Assembly (NCBI GenBank): GCA_004020875.1 | Contig: SAPZ01000010.1 | Coordinates: 62,001 to 126,000, forward strand | From: Mesorhizobium sp. | Lineage (GTDB): Bacteria > Pseudomonadota > Alphaproteobacteria > Rhizobiales > Rhizobiaceae | Reading direction: 5' to 3' | Length of the DNA stretch: 64,000 nt | Part shown: positions 61,954 to 64,000 of the stretch, in pieces | Layout of the letters: every line of letters starts with the position of its first letter | Numbering within the stretch: the first letter of the stretch is position 1 | Notes under the pieces: generated by a model | Database searches by the model: none | What the model saw: only the letters and a program-made list of their open reading frames with translations | What the model was told of the DNA's origin: nothing | Program-made: the position numbers and the translations under genes

Positions 61954-61965
61954 TTCACTCTTAAG
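61954..61965. promoter_or_regulatory. TTCACTCTTAAG, operator-like site before the second APC permease
   Basis: Carries the TTCACTCT core of the regulon element, with an AGTGGAA half-site 20 bases further on (61981). It lies 116 bases upstream of the permease start. Confidence 0.4.
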
Positions 61966-62080
61966 AAAAAAATACGACTGAGTGGAAACACGACGGTTGG
62001 ACCATAGTGGCCGGGGAGCAAGCTTCGCGAGAGCCGAAGCGTCGCCGGCAGGGAACAGAAAAAAGGGGAAGACACAAGAC

Positions 62081-63790
62081 ATGAGCACGATAAGCACGGC
62101 CCTGGAGCAGCCTGCCGAAAGCAAGCTGCTCAGGCATATCGACTGGCGTGGCGCCTTCTGGGTGGCGAGCGGCGTTCCGGCGCTGGTCCTGTTCTCGATC
62201 GGCGGCATTGCCGGCACGACCGGAACGCTGGCCTTCCTGATCTGGACGGTGTCCATGATCATGGGCTTCCTGCAATCCTTCACCTATGCGGAGATTGCCG
62301 GCCTGTTCCCCAACAAGTCCGGCGGCGCGTCGATCTACGGCGCTACCGCCTGGCTGCGTTATTCGAAATTCATCGCGCCGCTGTCGGTGTGGTGCAACTG
62401 GTTTGCATGGTCGCCGGTGCTGTCGCTCGGCTGTTCCATCGCCGCCGCCTATATCCTCAACGCGCTGGCGCCGATCCCGGTCTTCTCCGAGGCTTCGCCG
62501 GAGGTGGTCGCCTATATCGCAGCGCATGCCGGGACAGCGCCCGCCGACGCCGTCGCCGCGGTCACCGCTGCCGCGACGCCGGCGATCCGCACATGGACGC
62601 TGTGGGGACATACGCTCGGCCCGGTCTCCTTCACGCTCAACGCCACCTTCTTCATCGGCGCGGTGCTGATGCTGATCATCTTCGCCATCCAGCATCGCGG
62701 CATCCTCGGCACGGCCAATGTGCAGAAATATATCGGCCTGCTGGTCATCATCCCGATGCTGATCGTCGGCGTGGTGCCGATCATCACCGGCCAGATCAAC
62801 TACGCCAACTTCTCGCCGCTGGTACCGCTGGCTGCGGCTTACGCGCCTGATCCCGGGTCGTGGAACATCGCCGGCTGGACCCTGGTGCTGGGCGGCATGT
62901 TCATCGCGGCATGGTCGACCTACGGCTTCGAGACCGCCGTCTGCTACACGTCGGAGTTCAAGAACCCCGGCACCGACACCTTCAAGGCGATCTTCTACTC
63001 CGGGCTGCTCTGCATGCTGCTCTTCATCCTGGTGCCTTTCACCTTCCAGGGCGTGCTGGGCCTGAACGGCATGCTGGCGACACCGATCGTCGACGGCTCT
63101 GGCGTCGCCGACGCGCTGGCCGGCATGGTCGGCGGCGGCAAACTGATTCACAGCCTGCTGGTGATGCTGATGATCTTGGCGCTGGTCCTTTGCATCATGA
63201 CGGCGATGGCCGGCTCCTCGCGCACGCTCTACCAGGGCTCGGTCGACGGCTGGCTGCCGCGCTATCTCAGCCATGTCAACGAGCACGGCGCGCCAACGCG
63301 TGCGATGTGGACCGACCTCTGCTTCAACCTGATCGTGCTGGCGATCGCCTCGGCGGATGCGACGAGCTTCTTCTTCATCCTCGCCGTGTCGAACTGCGGC
63401 TACATCATCTTCAACTTCCTCAACCTCAACGCCGGCTGGATCCACCGCATCGACAACGGCCACATCACGCGGCCGTGGCGGGCGCCGACCTGGCTCCTCG
63501 GCATCGGGGCGATCTTTGCCTATGTGAACGCGGTGTTCATGGGCGCCGGCGCCAAGGTGTGGAACCCGATGGCGCTGTGGGCCGGCCTGATCACCGCTGC
63601 CTTGATCATCCCGGTGTTCTGCTTCCGCCACTACATCCAGGACGGCGGCAAGTTCCCCGACCATATGCTGGCCGACCTCGGCATGGCGGGAGCCGACCTT
63701 TCGGTCAAGAAGGCGGGTATGCTGCCCTACCTGACGCTGATCGCCGGCGTGGTGGTAATGCTGATCGCCAACTGGATATTCGTCATCTGA
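62081..63790 (+). CDS. APC-superfamily permease
   Basis: A 569-residue transporter with 12 or more predicted membrane segments. APC blocks: FWVASGVPALVLFSIGGIAG (helix 1), FTYAEIAGLFPNKSGGASIY (helix 2 loop) and AAWSTYGFETAVCYTSEFKN. A long extracytoplasmic insertion of Ala-rich sequence (about residues 130-180) is unusual. It is unrelated in detail to the permease at 47082. Start ATG 62081 has GGGGAAG upstream; the longer frame is rejected. Directly downstream of tdm, it may carry TMA, TMA N-oxide or another quaternary amine. Confidence 0.87.
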   Translation: MSTISTALEQPAESKLLRHIDWRGAFWVASGVPALVLFSIGGIAGTTGTLAFLIWTVSMIMGFLQSFTYAEIAGLFPNKSGGASIYGATAWLRYSKFIAPLSVWCNWFAWSPVLSLGCSIAAAYILNALAPIPVFSEASPEVVAYIAAHAGTAPADAVAAVTAAATPAIRTWTLWGHTLGPVSFTLNATFFIGAVLMLIIFAIQHRGILGTANVQKYIGLLVIIPMLIVGVVPIITGQINYANFSPLVPLAAAYAPDPGSWNIAGWTLVLGGMFIAAWSTYGFETAVCYTSEFKNPGTDTFKAIFYSGLLCMLLFILVPFTFQGVLGLNGMLATPIVDGSGVADALAGMVGGGKLIHSLLVMLMILALVLCIMTAMAGSSRTLYQGSVDGWLPRYLSHVNEHGAPTRAMWTDLCFNLIVLAIASADATSFFFILAVSNCGYIIFNFLNLNAGWIHRIDNGHITRPWRAPTWLLGIGAIFAYVNAVFMGAGAKVWNPMALWAGLITAALIIPVFCFRHYIQDGGKFPDHMLADLGMAGADLSVKKAGMLPYLTLIAGVVVMLIANWIFVI

Positions 63791-63809
63791 AACAAGACAA
63801 CCGACGGAA

Positions 63810-63842
63810 ATCGGGCGCGCTTCGGCGCGCCCGATTTTTTTT
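63810..63842 (+). terminator. Rho-independent terminator after the methylated-amine cluster
   Basis: An 11-bp stem (63810-63820 with 63825-63835) closed by a TTCG tetraloop and followed by eight T. It ends the plus-strand cluster. Confidence 0.92.
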
Positions 63843-63907
63843 GCGCCAGCAAACGAGGACCGGCCGGCGCGTGACGTCGTCGAGACGTGGAGCCCGTAAA
63901 TGCGGGT

Positions 63908-63939
63908 CATCCGCCACCGTCCGATGACGATGGCGGATG
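63908..63939. other. Inverted repeat downstream of the right-edge gene
   Basis: CATCCGCCA (63908-63916) and TGGCGGATG (63931-63939) are perfect arms. It lies just beyond the stop of the partial minus-strand gene and may end it. Confidence 0.5.
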
Positions 63940-63955
63940 TTTCCAGGTTGCCACC

Positions 63956-64000
63956 TTATTCCGCAGCCAGTGCCAGCTGCGGTTCTTCAATACCTTCGGC
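63956..64000 (-). CDS. C-terminal end of an unidentified protein (partial)
   Basis: Only 14 codons and a TAA are inside the window; the frame ends EEPQLALAAE. Too short to identify. The hairpin at 63908-63939 beyond the stop favours a real gene end, but this may be a chance frame. Confidence 0.3.
   Translation of the reverse strand, partial: AEGIEEPQLALAAE

Overview
The window reads as chromosomal DNA of a high-GC alphaproteobacterium of the order Rhizobiales, most likely Mesorhizobium or a close relative. This is inference from three things: dense accessory ABC-transporter and catabolic operons, an alpha-r14 (NfeR1-type) small RNA, and rhizobial palindromic intergenic repeats (for example GAGCATGATC...GATCATGCTC at 44704-44752). 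I see no rRNA, tRNA, CRISPR array, insertion sequence, phage gene or replication origin.

Region 1 (1-16.1 kb) holds two spermidine/putrescine-type ABC systems on the minus strand. The first (9173 down to 1099) is a tightly overlapped operon: binding protein, ATPase, two permeases, gamma-glutamyltransferase, an oxalate-CoA-ligase-like enzyme and a ketopantoate-reductase-family enzyme. A divergent GntR gene faces it. The second (16079 down to 10123) has a gamma-glutamylputrescine-oxidoreductase-like flavoprotein, two permeases, a binding protein, a PuuR-like XRE-cupin regulator and an ATPase. Its two transcription units share a TTTCA-N6-TGAAA site.

Region 2 (16.3-21.8 kb) has an FAH-family enzyme, a ribose-type sugar ABC transporter and a LacI regulator, followed by the alpha-r14 small RNA, which carries three identical CCTCCTCCC anti-Shine-Dalgarno loops.

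Region 3 (22-27.5 kb) is a TetR-controlled RND efflux operon. Region 4 (27.5-39.4 kb) has a LysR gene, a BesD-like Fe(II)/2-oxoglutarate enzyme with hydroxylase-type ligands, and a GntR-controlled catabolic run: two enolase-superfamily enzymes, a dipeptide-type ABC transporter and an SDR dehydrogenase.

Region 5 (39.5-63.8 kb) is the most striking part: an apparently complete route from trimethylamine to glutamate plus C1 units. Tmm makes TMA N-oxide. Tdm splits it to dimethylamine and formaldehyde. A heme-dependent N-demethylase with a ferredoxin reductase and DmmA yields monomethylamine. GmaS, MgsABC and MgdABCD run the N-methylglutamate pathway. A separate GcvT-fold protein, two APC permeases and five uncharacterised small or membrane-anchored proteins are embedded in it. 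An XRE-cupin regulator sits beside tmm, and AATTTCACTCT-like sites recur upstream of tmm, the regulator, the divergent 45.9/46.2 kb promoters, tdm and the last permease. This suggests one dedicated regulon.
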